Positions 11,419 through 22,850 of a DNA stretch of 64,000 bases are shown here, piece by piece. Below the pieces are notes generated by a model, which saw nothing but the letters and a program-made list of their open reading frames with translations, ran no database searches and was not told the origin of the DNA. The DNA lies in the NCBI GenBank assembly GCA_963682025.1, contig OY821517.1, forward strand, positions 49,845,162 through 49,909,161, read 5' to 3'. Source of the DNA: Cordilura impudica. Taxonomy: Eukaryota; Arthropoda; Insecta; Diptera; Scathophagidae. The translations under genes and the position numbers were made by a program. Position 1 is the stretch's first letter, and each line of letters begins with the position of its first letter.

Positions 11419-12496
11419 ACTAAAATCTGTAGTAATATGAACATTTTTTGGACTGAAATTTCGAAAGATACTGAACAAGATACTAACGCTAATTTTGTTA
11501 TAAAAACTTTTAAAATTTTTATAAACTATGTGCTCGATTTTTATCTGATTTTTATTTTTTTTTTTTTTTCCTTAAAAGCTAGTAAAATTTTCCTCACTAT
11601 GAATTATAGAAATCTGGAATATTATTTTTATTTTCATATAATTAATTTGCCTAAAACCAATATTTGTAGTTAAAATACGATATTATGTTTTCAAGGCCTC
11701 AAAAAAAATATCTTAAATTACGTTTCAAAAAATCGATTCCACTCAAATAGAAGAGAATTTTACCAACCTGTTAACAAAATCATGAAAATCAGGTAAAAAT
11801 ATCTGCCATCATTCTGTACACAGTGGAACAACTCCGTTAGACAGGCGTCAAACCTAATTATGTCCGTCTCCGCATAAACGACGCACAGTGGACCATTTCA
11901 CGAGAAGGCAGTCAAAAATCCATAACTTTTGATTGGATTGGAATTTTGATATGCGCGTTTTTTTTTTGTTTGGTGGGTGGGACTTTAGTCTTTAATTTTT
12001 GCTATAAAACGTAAATATCGACCGATAACAAAAAAAGTTATGGAGGGTTTAAAATACATTTTCATTTTTAGTTGAATTTTAGTACAAAAGTGAAGTGTTA
12101 AAAGGTCTAAAAACGTTTTTTTTTATATAATGTTTTATTTTATCAGTTAATTTTACAACTAATACTTTTTAAAAATTTTGTTAAATTTTGTCAGAAAACG
12201 CCAAATTTGGCCCCCGTAAACTTTTTAGTCCTAATGTTCACAAGGTCCAAAGGTTGGCTTTATTTTGAAAGAGCCCGAGTTAAAATATAATTTATTAAGC
12301 AGCGAGCGTAAGAGTTACCTGATATTGGTTCATGGTAGAGAAGTTTCAATAAACAAATCGTATGTTTTTACTTTAGTTAAAAATTTTTTTATATTTTTAA
12401 ATATTTCTATACATAAATTTTTTAAATCAAGAAAAATTGTTAACTATATAAAAACGGGTATAATTTATTGTTAGTGTACTGAAAAAATACTTTAAA
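11419..12496. other. Unassigned sequence, probably transposon-derived
   Basis: No convincing gene. CACAGTGGAACAACTCC (11820) and CACAGTGGACCATTTCACG (11885) look like transposon termini. The stretch runs into the degraded gene at 12497, so it may be that element's flank. The opposite end was not found. Confidence 0.3.
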
Positions 12497-12836
12497 TCAA
12501 ACAATTTTAGTAAATATTTCTTCTAAATAGCCTCGATTTGCATCTTCTAGAAGTTGTTTAGCTTCTTCTTCGAATTCAATACAGGTAGTTTTCCATTTTT
12601 GTCGAATGTTGTACATATATGGATCTGAAGTGCACAACAAAATATTGAAAAGGTATTCATTAGTGCAACATCTGGACATTTTTCTTGTGTTGTGCCCGCG
12701 AAAGCATCTGTAGTCTTTGTTCCTTTTTGCTTGCGCTTCTTCAGATAGATCTCCTATTGGTAGTCTATTGTTTTGAATTATTTGTTCCCCATGGTACATA
12801 ATTTTATGAACTGTGGATGGCATATATCTCCAAGAT
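12497..12836 (-). pseudogene. C-terminal fragment of a transposon-associated arthropod protein
   Basis: The 108-residue minus-strand frame contains STVHKIMYHGEQII, LPIGDLSEEAQAKRNKD, HNTRKMSRCCTNEYLFN and LLCTSDPYM. This motif chain (LPIG-LSEEAQ-x-RNKD, then HxxRKxSR, then SSDP) marks the C-terminus of a large multicopy insect protein family that behaves like a transposon gene. I cannot assign a biochemical function. Only the C-terminal end is present; no upstream catalytic part is seen. Confidence 0.5.
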
Positions 12837-13159
12837 AATTTTTCGTTATAAAGTATAGCTGTTTTACTGGTGTACTCTCCAAATTTTTTGGTGCCGCAAT
12901 AGTGTTTTACTATTTACCTGTTATTTAAATTTTTTTCCCATTTTGTCAGGTATTTATACTATGTAAATATACCTGTCAAAATAGAAAAGATTTACCCATT
13001 AATATAATTTAACAATTAAGCGCATTATGTCTCAACCCTTTTTTATAAGTATATAACCACTCGTGTCAACTCTACCGTTTCCTTTTTCGACCAGTATAAA
13101 AAAGAAATAAACTCACGCAAAAAAATACACCGGTACGACCAACTTTTGTATTCATAACA

Positions 13160-13303
13160 TACAGACGGACGGACATCGTAAAATCGACTCAGGAAGTTAT
13201 TGAGTCGATCCGTATAATAAAAGATGGGTAGAGGTCCAATTTTTTTTGTAGTTACAAACATCAGGGCAAACTCATTATTCCCTAACCACATAGTGGAAAA
13301 CAT
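13160..13303 (-). mobile_element. DINE-1/Helentron-like fragment, copy 6
   Basis: Only the microsatellite end is left: CAGACGGACGGACATCGTAA, GAGTCGATCCGTATAATAAA and CTAACCACATAGTGG. Confidence 0.7.
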
Positions 13304-13477
13304 GTATTCATAAAGTTTGCACAAAATATCTGACCTTGGGTCAGAAAAATTGTTCTGGTGCACACGGGCGGAAATTGGCGGGTATACAATGAGTATAGGA
13401 GTGTAGGGGAAGGTTCGGACTACAGAAGAGTGCAAGACTTTTTTTGATGGCTTTTGATGGGCAGGAGTTATCCTCTA

Positions 13478-14337
13478 AAGGGTCCGCCAAATAACTTTTT
13501 TTTTTTTTGAAAATGCTATAAAAAAAACTACTAAATATTATCTCAAATTTCTTTTTTTATTTGAAAGTACAATCCTTCCAGTTAATAATGGAAAATAATT
13601 TCATTCAAATGGCTGCCTAGGCTGACCATGCATAGCCTACACGATCGGTCCAATTTTTAAGCACATTATCGATTGTGTGCAGCTGTATTTCACCAATGGC
13701 TTCACGAATATTGTCCTTTAAAGCGTCAATGGTCTCTGGCTTGTTGGCGTAGCACTTATCTTTGAGGGCACCCCACAAATAATAGTCCAACGGTGTCAAA
13801 TCGCAGCTCCGAGGTGGCCAAACGACATCAGCTCTGCGGCTGATAATGCGATCTTCAAAAACAGGGCGCAAAACATCGAGTGTAGCTTCGGCTGTGTGGC
13901 ACGTAGCGCCGTCCTGTTGAAACCAAATGTTGCCAATATTCTCCTCTTCAATTTTTGTGAACAAAAATTCGTTCAACATGGCCCGATAACGATCGCCATT
14001 GACTGTGAGGGCCACTCCTTGCTCATTTTCGAAGAAAAATGGCCCAATTATGCCTCTGGATCAAATTCCGCACCAAACAGTGACTCGTTTTGGGTGTATC
14101 GGCTTTTCAATGTATGCGCGCGGGTTTTCTGTGCCCCAAATACGACAATTTTGGTTGTTTCCATACCCGCCAAGATCAAAATGAACTTCATCTGAAAAGC
14201 GTTGTTCAAGCGTATACACAACCATATTCGTTCAGCGGAAGGATAAAACTAATTATCTGTCAAATCAGACATGAGCTAAGTGTTACCATTCACGAAATAA
14301 GCACTTGTTGAAAAAAACGTTGGATGGCGGACCCTTT
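13478..14337 (-). mobile_element. Internally deleted mariner, DD41D (rosa-like)
   Basis: The ends AAAGGGTCCGCCA (13477-13489) and TGGCGGACCCTTT (14325-14337) are inverted repeats. The left end follows TA-like sequence. At about 860 bp it lacks roughly a third of a 1.3-kb mariner, corresponding to the transposase N-terminus. The transposase relic it carries is described separately. Confidence 0.7.
13617..14201 (-). pseudogene. mariner transposase, catalytic part only
   Basis: Reading from 14201 down, the frame starts RFSDEVHFDL (first catalytic D in FSDE), passes KPIHPKRVTVWCGI, meets a TGA at 14063-14061 where W is expected, and continues with NGDRYRAMLNEF, WFQQDGATCHTA (second D) and WPPRSCDLTPLDYYLWG (third D). 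The second and third Asp are separated by 41 residues, the DD41D signature described for rosa-type mariner elements. The N-terminal HTH region is missing. It is not functional. Confidence 0.8.
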
Positions 14338-14452
14338 GTTAAGTAGATTTTCGGGAAATTTTGACCTTTATTAATTTTTTTTTAATTCTAAACGACTCAG
14401 TGACTTTATATTTCTATACAAAATTTAGTTTACTTTAAAATCTTTTAAAACA

Positions 14453-15206
14453 AACAAGTAAGAGAATTATAGACTGACTATTCGATACCCTATACCATGG
14501 TTTAGTGACCCTATCTATTCGGTCCAACTAAGTGGATATAGAAAATAAGCATAAACCAAATTTGGGTGTTGTTATTGTTATTAATTTTTTTGGCTGCAGA
14601 TATGAAAAAGTTCATATCGGATGCTATATTTATATGGGGACTAGGTTGAAAAATGGATCGATCCTGAACATATTTGGTAAGGTCACTTATTTTTTCCAAA
14701 AAGCTTTACAAACCAAATTTCAGAAAAATCTGTTCAACATATTTGTTTTTTGATAGATTTAAGTGAAGATCGGAAATCAGCTTCATATGGGAGCTATGAC
14801 TAAGAATTGTCCTATAGGGTTTTTTTTTGGACTACTGATAAATGGATGTAATAAACATGCACAAACCCAATTTGACCGAGATCTATATGAGAATTTGGAT
14901 CTTATGGCAATTTCAGTCGATTTCGTAGGGGTCATTTGTATGGGGACTAGGTTTGAACATGAACCCAATTTCACCAATTTCAATTGCGTTCATCCTTTGG
15001 CGATAAAAGCTTATATTGCGACCTATAGTATGATTACAAGGTTTACATGGACACACAGACGGACAGACGGACGGACGGACATCGCTAAATCGACTCAGAA
15101 AGTGATTCTGAGTCGATCGGTATAATAAAAGATGGGTCTAGGTCAAATGTTTTTGGTAGCAGCTCAAAGTCATTATACCCAAACCACATAGTGGTATAGG
15201 GTATAA
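14453..15206 (-). mobile_element. DINE-1/Helentron-like repeat, copy 7
   Basis: Starts AACAAGTAAGAGAATTATAG with a decayed palindrome (GACTGACTATTC), then the full family A body, GGACGGACGGACATCG, and ends at ACATAGTGGTATAGGGTATA. Confidence 0.85.
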
Positions 15207-15266
15207 AAAGTGACAGTCATTTAAAAATTAAAATTTACAAAGAAATTTTTAATTTTAGCAAAATAC

Positions 15267-15435
15267 TGAGAAAGTCCAGTTTCGAAGACCCTGTTCGCTG
15301 TGATATAGTTGGAATAGCGTCGCAATTTTTTGGCTCGCGAGGTTCACTGGCATTTACTTCCAATGAATAACATAACATTAAAATCGGTAACCATAAAAAA
15401 ATTATTGTTGGCCTTTTTCTCAAAATATGGTCCAT
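15267..15435 (-). CDS. Candidate first exon of a secreted protein (uncertain)
   Basis: The minus-strand ATG at 15435-15433 opens a frame beginning MDHILRKRPTIIFLW. It has a basic n-region, a hydrophobic core of about 17 residues and a plausible signal-peptidase site after VNA. A hydrophilic segment with PREPKNCDAIPT follows. A GT donor (A|GTATTT) can be placed at 15267/15266; without it the frame stops 10 codons later. No downstream exon was found and I do not recognise the protein. It could be a chance frame or a remnant of a captured gene. Confidence 0.2.
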
Positions 15436-15459
15436 AGTGCGACGTTTAGAAGATTTGAA

Positions 15460-16521
15460 TACGTTTTTTTCTGTTTTTAGATGTGATAAGCATAGTTACG
15501 GTACAAAGTTATATGATATGAAATATTTATCTTAAAAAAAATATGAATATCTGTTATTTTTCAAACCATTTTTTTTAAATGCAACTATTATATGTAAATT
15601 TCCAGACTATTTTGACTGGAATTAAATTTATTTCGAATTTATATATTAATATAATATCTCCAATTTGGATCAGTCTCTTCAATACAACTTCAAAATAAAT
15701 ATTCCAGTAAATTTTTCAAATTTATTTGCCAAAGCAATTGAAGAACCAGGGGCCAAATCACCGCATTCGATATCGAGTATCGGACAGTTATTTTACACTG
15801 CAATACGATCTACTTTAGGTTGCTTACACAGGATGTCGATTATTATCAAGATATTTCCTTCGAACTAGAAGTGGTTATTCTGGAACTACTATTACAACTT
15901 GTTATTTGCCAGTGAAACCAAAATTTTCAGTTTCTATGAGTTAATTCTAGAACATGTCCTTGGAACCGCTAATAAGAGAACATTTTTTGATGAAAAGCGA
16001 TTCTAATTTTATTTTTGCTGGGATGCATGCATGTATTTACAATTTGTTTGTTGTATAAGTATTGTTGGATATAAACATTGTATATATATTTAAACCGATG
16101 TCATCGTTTGTCATGTACTTTGTTGACGACTTACAAATGAATTTTGTCATTATCTCCAGTAGTTAATGTCATATGATTATCTTTAACTTAAACTTGTTTA
16201 ATTATACGAAAATAAACATATTTTCCATTGTCTTTATTTTTAACAAAGGAAATTAATGAAGAATAGATAACGAATCTAATGTTATCTTTATTTCCAACTG
16301 CGATCTTTTTTTACCAAATCAAAATCGTAAAAAATTTAAACTTTTAAATATAAACCGGGAAATATTACCCAATTTGTTTCCTTTTCCAATTCAAATATTC
16401 AATCAAAGAAGGAAAAAATAGGACAAATTTTACATGTTACTGTATTATTTTTTGAATTTCATTTCAGTATTTTGCAATACAATTTAATTCAATATCTTTT
16501 GGTCTTTGAAAGCACTATATC
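15460..16521. other. Unassigned AT-rich stretch
   Basis: No domain-bearing frame. Around 15747-15785 the phrase GGGGCCAAATCACCGCATTC followed by GATATCGAG resembles the end of the short repeat at 34015-34255, so at least one repeat end lies here. The rest shows nothing recognisable. Confidence 0.35.
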
Positions 16522-16523
16522 TA

Positions 16524-17829
16524 AAGGGTTTTTCAATAAGAGCGCTACAAAAGTTTTTTTTTAAAATAAAACAAAAACGGTTTTGGATATCAATGAAATT
16601 CTTTATTCCTGTGAAAGTACGTTCGATGCCATTATGTATGGAAATCGATCTCTTTTGCATGGCCACCATGGACACGCTTGCAGAAATCCAGACTTTGAAC
16701 CCAATTTTCGATGGTTTTCAAGCATAAATCGGCCGATACTGCTGCAATTTCACGTTCGATATTCGTACGAAGTTCATCAATCGTCGCTGGCTTGTTCGCA
16801 TAGACCATAGACTTGACGTAGCCCCACAGGAAATAGTCCAACGGCGTCAAATCACACGACGGAGGCGGCCAATCGACTGGACCATTTCGTGAGATAACAC
16901 GTTCTCCAAACTTCGTTTCCAATAAATTGCTTGTAACATTCGCTGTGTGGCTTGTGGCGCCGTCCTGTTGGAACCACATATCATCCAAGTCCATATCATC
17001 CAATTGGGGCCAAAAATATTCGGTTATCATTGAACGGTAGCGATTCCCATTCACAGTAACGTGCCGGTCTTAATCATCACGGAAGAAGTACGGCCCAATG
17101 ACGCCGCCGGCCCATAAACCGCACCAAACCGTAATTTTTTCGGGATGCAATGATGACTCATGGAGTACGTGTGGATTGCTGTCTGAGCAATTACTCATAT
17201 TTTGTTTATTGACGAAGCCATTCTGCCAGAAATGAGCCTCATCGCTGAAGATGATTTTTCGATGAAAATCCGAATCATTTTCAAGTTGTTGCTCAGCCCA
17301 ATTCACGAACATACGACGCTTCTGGTGGTCAAGCGGCTTCAGTTCTTGTGTCAATTTGATCTTGTAAGGATGTAGGCCAAGATCTTTTCGCAAAATTCGC
17401 CACAACGACGTCACAGAGATGCCCAACGCTTGAGAACGACGTGTGAGAGACACATTTGGGCTTTCTTCAACTGAAGCCTCAGCGGCAGCAATATTCTCGA
17501 CACTACGGCCACTTCTTTGTCTCACTGGCACGGGAACATTTTGTACTGTGCCTGTGGATTCAAATTTTTCCACTAGACGCTCAGTTGTTGATCTGCTAGG
17601 ACGATTATGACGACCATAAATTGGACGTAGCGCTCTTAACGTTGATGCCACTGACTCCGAATTTTGGTAGTAAATTTTAATAATTTCGACTCATTGTTGG
17701 CTCGTATATCTTTCCATCATGAAATGGCAAACCTTACTGAAGAGAAATGTCAAAAGAGCAGCAATAAATATGGCGTCGTTTGCTGTCCCTGTCTTTCTAC
17801 TTTTGTAGCGTCTCTGTTGAAAAACCCTT
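16524..17829 (-). mobile_element. Full-length mariner element, DD41D (rosa-like)
   Basis: Inverted ends AAGGGTTTTTCAATAAGAG (left) and CTCTGTTGAAAAACCCTT (right) match over about 30 bp, extending through CGCTACAAAAGT. TA flanks both sides (16522-16523 and 17830-17831), the standard Tc1/mariner duplication. The 1306-bp length is normal for mariner. Both ends and the entire transposase frame are preserved. The only visible lesions are two stop codons, so this is a fairly young insertion compared with copy 13478-14337. Confidence 0.9.
16632..17720 (-). pseudogene. mariner DD41D transposase, full length with two premature stops
   Basis: One continuous minus-strand frame of 363 codons runs from ATG 17720 to a stop at 16632. 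N-terminus: MMERYTSQQ, then TGA (17693-17691) where other mariners have W, then VEIIKIYYQNSES. A paired HTH region follows (RPIYGRHNRPS, SRSTTERLVEKF, ISVTSLWRILRKDLGLHPYK). The catalytic core follows: FSDEAHFWQNGFV (D1), a TAA at 17072-17070, NGNRYRSMITEYF, WFQQDGATSHTAN (D2) and PPPSCDLTPLDYFLWG (D3, 41 residues after D2). In mariners this protein cuts and pastes the element at TA. Apart from two nonsense changes nothing essential is missing. Confidence 0.88.
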
Positions 17830-17831
17830 TA

Positions 17832-18000
17832 CTTATTTTCAAATTTATAAAAAAATAACAACAAAAATCTTACACTTGAAAAAAAATATAACAAAAACTA
17901 AAAAAACTAAAAAAATACTAAATTTCTGTATCTTCAAAAGAAAGTGTAAATTAAAAAAAAAACTATATTTTTTAAAAGGAAATCGAATTTAATATCTAGG
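17832..18000. other. A-rich low-complexity spacer
   Basis: AAAAACTAAA-type sequence between the mariner and the LINE 3' end. It may include the LINE tail. Confidence 0.4.
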
Positions 18001-18905
18001 TTAGGTTGAGAAGAGAAGCTATGTATACACGAAGTTCATATCCGTTTTACCCGGATATGCACTTAAGCCGGAAAGTCGGCTTGTTGTGCGCTCTACATCT
18101 CCACATTCATCCAGCTATCTAACCCCATATTAACTTAGAAATTCGGTTTCATCAGCAAATTTCCTGAGCATTTTCCAGTTTATCTCCGTCAGGCTTGGTA
18201 AGATGTCGTTGGATAGATGTCAAGCCCTTGTTCTCTCAAATGCAGGACAGTGACAAAGGTAGTGTTTTAGGGTTTCGACATCTTCTCCGCAAGCTCTACA
18301 TGTGGCCGATTCCGTCCGTCCTATACGGTATAGGTGAGCCCTCAGTTCAATTAGCCTACTAAGTTCACTTCTATTCAGGTTAAAGATTTTCCTAGTTTTC
18401 GAAGTGTTGGGAGTGTCCCATAGCATCTTTGTAATCTTACCCACATCAGTTTCCTCCCAAACTGATACATGTTAATTAGTCGCCCAGTCCGATAGTTCCA
18501 ATTTGAGAGATACCTTTCAGATTGGGTTTTCTAAATTGAAAGAACCCTTCCTGGCCAGTTCGTCAGCTATCTCATTTCCCATAATGCCACTGTGTCCCGG
18601 GATCCAAACGATTTCAAGTCTCCTTCTGGAGAAGTTTGCAATCTCTTCTTTATACTTGAGGACAGTCCTTGATCTAGTTTTGTCCGAGGATATCTTCCTG
18701 ATAACTGCTAGACTGTCCGTAACTATTTTCACGTCTCCGGGACTTTCGATTACCCGAGCGTCAATACTTCTGATTCATTCCGTTATCTCTCCAGTTCAGC
18801 CTAAAAGACAGAGTTCTGGTCCGAAAGACGGAGGTAGAACAGTCCACATCATAGAAACCTATGCCAGACTTACCATGCAGACTAGATCCGTCTGTATAAG
18901 TTTAA
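18001..18905 (-). mobile_element. 5'-truncated LINE: RNase H and C-terminal zinc knuckle
   Basis: On the minus strand, from 18905 down: IQTDGSSLHGKSGIGFYD (first RNase H Asp), a frameshift, KIVTDSLAVIRKIS (second Asp), VWIPGHSGIMGNEIADELAR (His/Asn/Asp of RNase H), then LRAHLYRIGRTESATC with RACGEDVETLKHYLCHC (CCHC-type terminal domain). RNase H plus this knuckle is the end of the single large ORF of I/R1/LOA-type non-LTR retrotransposons. The reverse transcriptase part is absent and a Tc1 relic abuts the truncated 5' side. Frameshifted and dead. Confidence 0.75.
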
Positions 18906-18910
18906 TATTT

Positions 18911-19790
18911 AATTAATATTTAATTTAATATTTGGTTTGCTTTCCTTTTGCTTTAATCACAGCTTGCAGTCTTCTAGGCATCGATTGCACAAGGTTTTAG
19001 GTTGCTTCGGGTGAATTTTGTGCCATTCCTCCATTAGCACTGATTTGAGGAAGTTTTTGCTGTTAAATGTAATTTTTCTTATTTGCTGGTGGAGATGCTC
19101 CCACAAGTGTTCAATGGGGTTAAGATCCGGTGACTGGGGACGATGATACAGCTATTTGGGTGTGTGATACAGCAACCATTCCTTTACTATCTTCATAGTG
19201 TGCTTGGTATCATTATCTTGTTGAAACATCCAAGTTTGACTTAAGCACAACTTCCAACACTAAATTGCCCACACCACTCACAGTCATACATCCCCACACC
19301 ATCACTGAGTTCCCACCGGGCTTTACATACATTTTGCTCAGCGCATTCCGTATTTTTGCTTCTCCAAATTTTAACGAGTTTTATTCTTCCCAAAAACAGC
19401 AAATTTGCTCTCATCAGTAAAAATGAGATATCTTTACTTTCGTACTTTTGAGCAAAATCTAGGCTTGGAGGAACTGTCTTGGCGCTAACGTTAGCACCTC
19501 ATGTTTCCAAAATTTCCGCCATTATTTTAACCGTACTTTGACTTGGTTTTTTTCTTATGCTTATAATTTTTTTTTTTTTTTTTTGACAGTATTATGGCTT
19601 CTGTTAATAATTGAAGCGATTTCGCGTAATGATTTTACTTCTTCATGAAACTTAAGCACGAGCTCGCGAGTATCCAGAGAGGATTGTCTACCATATTCGA
19701 AAAACGTTTACTTTACTCAGAAAAAGTCTGCTATGAAACGATCACGATTAAAGTAAATTGATTACTAATTCACTAAAATTCTCTAGAATG
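18911..19790 (-). mobile_element. Degraded Tc1-like transposon
   Basis: Minus-strand frames, broken by many stops, read FTDESKFAVFGK near 19400, FQQDNDTKHTMKIV near 19210, and PQSPDLNPIEHLWEHLHQQ at about 19165-19105. These are the three catalytic blocks of a DD34E Tc1 transposase. Termini were not found. Position 18911 abuts the LINE fragment. Confidence 0.7.
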
Positions 19791-20503
19791 CAATTTTGAA
19801 ATAAATGAAGGAAAGGAAAGGTAATTTTTAACTGTTCAAAATTCCAAAAAAAGCTTAAAGAGCAATTTGAACACCGTCATTTGATGCTATGAATATGATA
19901 TTCTTTTAGTTTTTGTTTTTTATTATTTATTATTGTAAAGTTTTTGTTATTGTTTTTTGGTGTAATGAGAAAGGAGACAATAATTTTTTAAAAAGCATAC
20001 GATGTTGAATTAAACAATTTTACAAAAGCCTGATATAAAATTAAAAAGATAATGTACACTTTTTTTGACGCTCACAGCATAACGGATATACGTAGTTCTC
20101 TCAAATAAACCTAAGGAATTAAAGCTACATACACAAAGCCCATAAAGTCTGCGTTCACCTTAAAATTTTGCTTAAATGATGTGTAAAAACACAACTTAAA
20201 AATATAATTCAAATCAAATTTATTTTTACATTATTTAGCTCAAATAGCAAAAACCGTAATCCAGATTCATCTCTTTGTTCTGCGTTCAGTTCGGATCTTT
20301 TGATAATACCGTACTTTTTTGATTTTTAATCACTTTTCATTACGTGTTATTATAATTGATCGTTTAATAAGCTCAACGGCACATTTAAGTGGAAAGAAAG
20401 TAAAATCTTTAGAAAAGTTTGTTTTATAATTTCAAAGAAACTGGAATATTAAAATGTATTATTAAAAATATTATCAGTCCGGGAAGAGCGCAAAATAATC
20501 AAT

Positions 20504-20635
20504 ATGGCAAAGGTGGTTAATCCTCGAATTACATTTTCAAAAATTGCTGGATATATAAATCAAGCGTTTAAAAAAAGTGTTTGTACCGAAAGAGCTAAAC
20601 AAATTTTACGTAAATCTGGATGTCATGGAGAGTAA
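20504..20635 (+). pseudogene. N-terminal fragment of a Tc1-like transposase
   Basis: A 43-codon frame from ATG 20504 (MAKVVNPRITFSKIAGYINQ) through VCTERAKQILRKSGCHGE, then TAA. This is the bipartite HTH DNA-binding region of Tc1 transposases. A +1 shift just before the stop would continue with KSINENLPFARK, as the family does, so the fragment is probably frameshifted. No catalytic domain follows. Confidence 0.5.
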
Positions 20636-20845
20636 GTCAATCAACGAAAACTTACCTTTCGCTCGTAAACAGACGAAAGTGCATTAAATTTGCTCATAAC
20701 TACATAAATAAGACTCCAGAATTTTGAAAACAAGTTATTTTTCAAACCAAAGTAATTTTGTTAGATTTGTAGTAATTTTTCAGACATATTGCAATTAATA
20801 CTGTAATTAATATGCAAATTTTAGTTTTGTTTCAATGATGCGTGG

Positions 20846-21026
20846 TATTCTTAATCGGACCGGTTTCTGGCATTTCAGCCTTCATCAGCAATTTATTGAA
20901 CATTGTGATAATTGTTGTGTTATAATTGAATAGATTGTTTCCATATAAAATTTTTCTACTTCGGGCGGCCGTGAGGTTTGAACCCTGAACCTTCACATAC
21001 ACTCGTACTTGCACTTTTTGGTCAGT
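20846..21026 (-). mobile_element. SINE-like insertion with Pol III B-box-like word
   Basis: The unit of about 181 bp is flanked by the 13-mers CAATGATGCGTGG (20833-20845) and CAATGGTGCGTGG (21027-21039), a target-site duplication with one mismatch. On its minus strand GGGTTCAAACC (20985-20975) matches a tRNA B box (GGTTCRANNCC). The tail has GCTGATGAAGGCTGAAATGC and GAAACCGGTC, a phrase common in the 3' ends of arthropod retroelements. No convincing A box or tRNA fold was confirmed. Confidence 0.5.
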
Positions 21027-21184
21027 CAATGGTGCGTGGAACTTTTATGTTTTCATAAAATTTTTTTCTTTCAATGTTTTTTTAATCTATATATACAAAA
21101 CATTTATGAATATTTTATGAATATTTCACTAAATTGTTAACAGAAGATATATTAATGGGTTTGTTACATTTCGAACATGAAAGG

Positions 21185-21850
21185 AACTCAGAATCACTTT
21201 CTGAGTCGATTTTGCGATGTCCGTCCGTCTGTGTGTCTGTCCGTCTGTGTGTCCATATTAAATATGCAAATATGAATATATTTTGATGAAATTCGGTATA
21301 TTAGCTTCTATCGGCCATAGGATGAAAGCTATTGAAATTGGTGAAAATTGGTCCATGTTCAGACCTAGTCCCCATACAAATAATCCCTATGAAAGCAATT
21401 TAAATTGCCATAAGATCCAAACTATCATATAGAGCTCGGTCGAATTGGGTTTGTTTATGTTTATTACATCCATTTATCAGTAGTCCAAAAACAAACCCTT
21501 TAGGACAATTCCTACTTATAGTCCCCATATGAAGCTAATTCCCGATCTTCACTTAAATCGAACAAAAAACCAAAACATATTTTTCTAAAATTTGGTTTGT
21601 ATATGTTTTTGCAAAAAAAAAAGTGACCTTACCAAATATGGTGAGGATGGATCCATTTTTCGACCTAGTCCCCAGATAAATATAGCATCCGATATGAACT
21701 TTTTCATATCCGAAGGCAAAAATTTTGATAATGCCACTCAAATTTGGTTTATGCTTATTTTCTAAGAGATATAGTCTCTTAACACATTGTATAGGGTATC
21801 GTATAGTCTATAGTCGGTCTATACCGACTATAATTTCCTTACTTGTTTTT
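21185..21850 (+). mobile_element. DINE-1/Helentron-like repeat, copy 8
   Basis: 5'-truncated at the GAATCACTTTCTGAGTCG stem. It has GTCCGTCTGTGTGTC, the full body and a palindrome with one changed pair (GTCGGTCTATACCGAC), ending TTACTTGTTTTT. Confidence 0.85.
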
Positions 21851-22070
21851 AAAAAAAACATATTCTTTTTATAAAGAATTTTGATTCTTTTTATATCTAT
21901 GACAGCATATCTTGAACGAAACTTGATAATTCAAAGACGAATATTCATTGAATGACTTTTAGAGGTTATATACTTCAATCCAAAGTAAATCAGTTCTGCT
22001 TCGATTTGTCCATTGACTTAGTTTTCAACTGTTAAGACAAATTTCGTACTCTTCGATTTATTTTTATACC

Positions 22071-22850
22071 TCCACTCCAGTGTGCAGAGGGTATATACAT
22101 ATAAGTTTGTCATTCCGTTTGTAATAATTAGAAAAAAAATTTTGGACCCCATAAAATATATATATTTGTGATCCTTATAACAACCGGAAATCACGATGGC
22201 GGCATCAATCGGGCAGCTAGGGTTCTCGCTGACATAAAAAATGATTCATTAACATCCTGAAAAGTTTGCTATTTAAATTCGTCCAAATCGGTCGATTAGG
22301 GCCCGAGATTTGAATGAAGAACTAAAAAAGTCTTGAAAAAATATAATTTTCTATGTTGTTCTTGTCACGATCACGCCCTCAATAGGATAGCTAAGGTGAT
22401 AATTTTTAGTGAGAATGATTCTCCAAATTCATGGGAAGATTTCTATTTCAAAAATCATTAAAATCGGTGGAACAGGTCCAGGGAAATCTCTGAAAAAGTA
22501 AAAAAAAAAATGAAAAATATGATGTTTCTATAGTGTTCTTGTTGTTATTCTAAATGTTATATTGTTGTCATAGCTGGACTTGTTGTTTTTGTGGTCGTTG
22601 TGGTAATAATATAATAAAAACTAACCCTTTGTACATTTTTATCAACTCTGGTAGAAAAATTTAAAAGTTTCCATTGTTTTGGCATCACTAAAAAAATTTA
22701 CTAGATCATTTCTGTCATTGCCACGAGCATGCCCGCAAAGTTTCAGATCGATTGGGTCACGGGAAAGGGGTTCAAATCGATCCAAAATTTTTTCGACAAG
22801 CAGACACTACGAGTTAATATAAAGGGAGTAAAAATTCACCAGCATCTAAA
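22071..22850 (+). mobile_element. Second DINE-1-like family (family E), 5' part
   Basis: Starts TATACCTCCACTCCAGTGTG followed by CAGAGGGTATATACATATAA, then GTTTGTCATTCCGTTTGTAA, GACCCCATAAAATATATATA and GATCCTTATAACAACC. These phrases belong to a dipteran repeat whose other end reads GTGGAGGGTATCAAAGATTC then GGCACAGCCGAAT and TTACTTGTTT, the same terminus style as family A. Here the GTCC microsatellite is lost and the copy is old. Confidence 0.6.

Noticed and set aside
14763..15125. 120-codon ORF and similar ones in other DINE copies (426, 2nd frames at 46569, 52959)
   Set aside because: The same short frames recur in every copy of a non-coding repeat and contain microsatellite-encoded Arg/Thr/Asp runs.
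20975..20985. B-box-like word considered as part of a tRNA gene
   Set aside because: No acceptor stem, anticodon arm or A box could be drawn; the SINE reading fits better.
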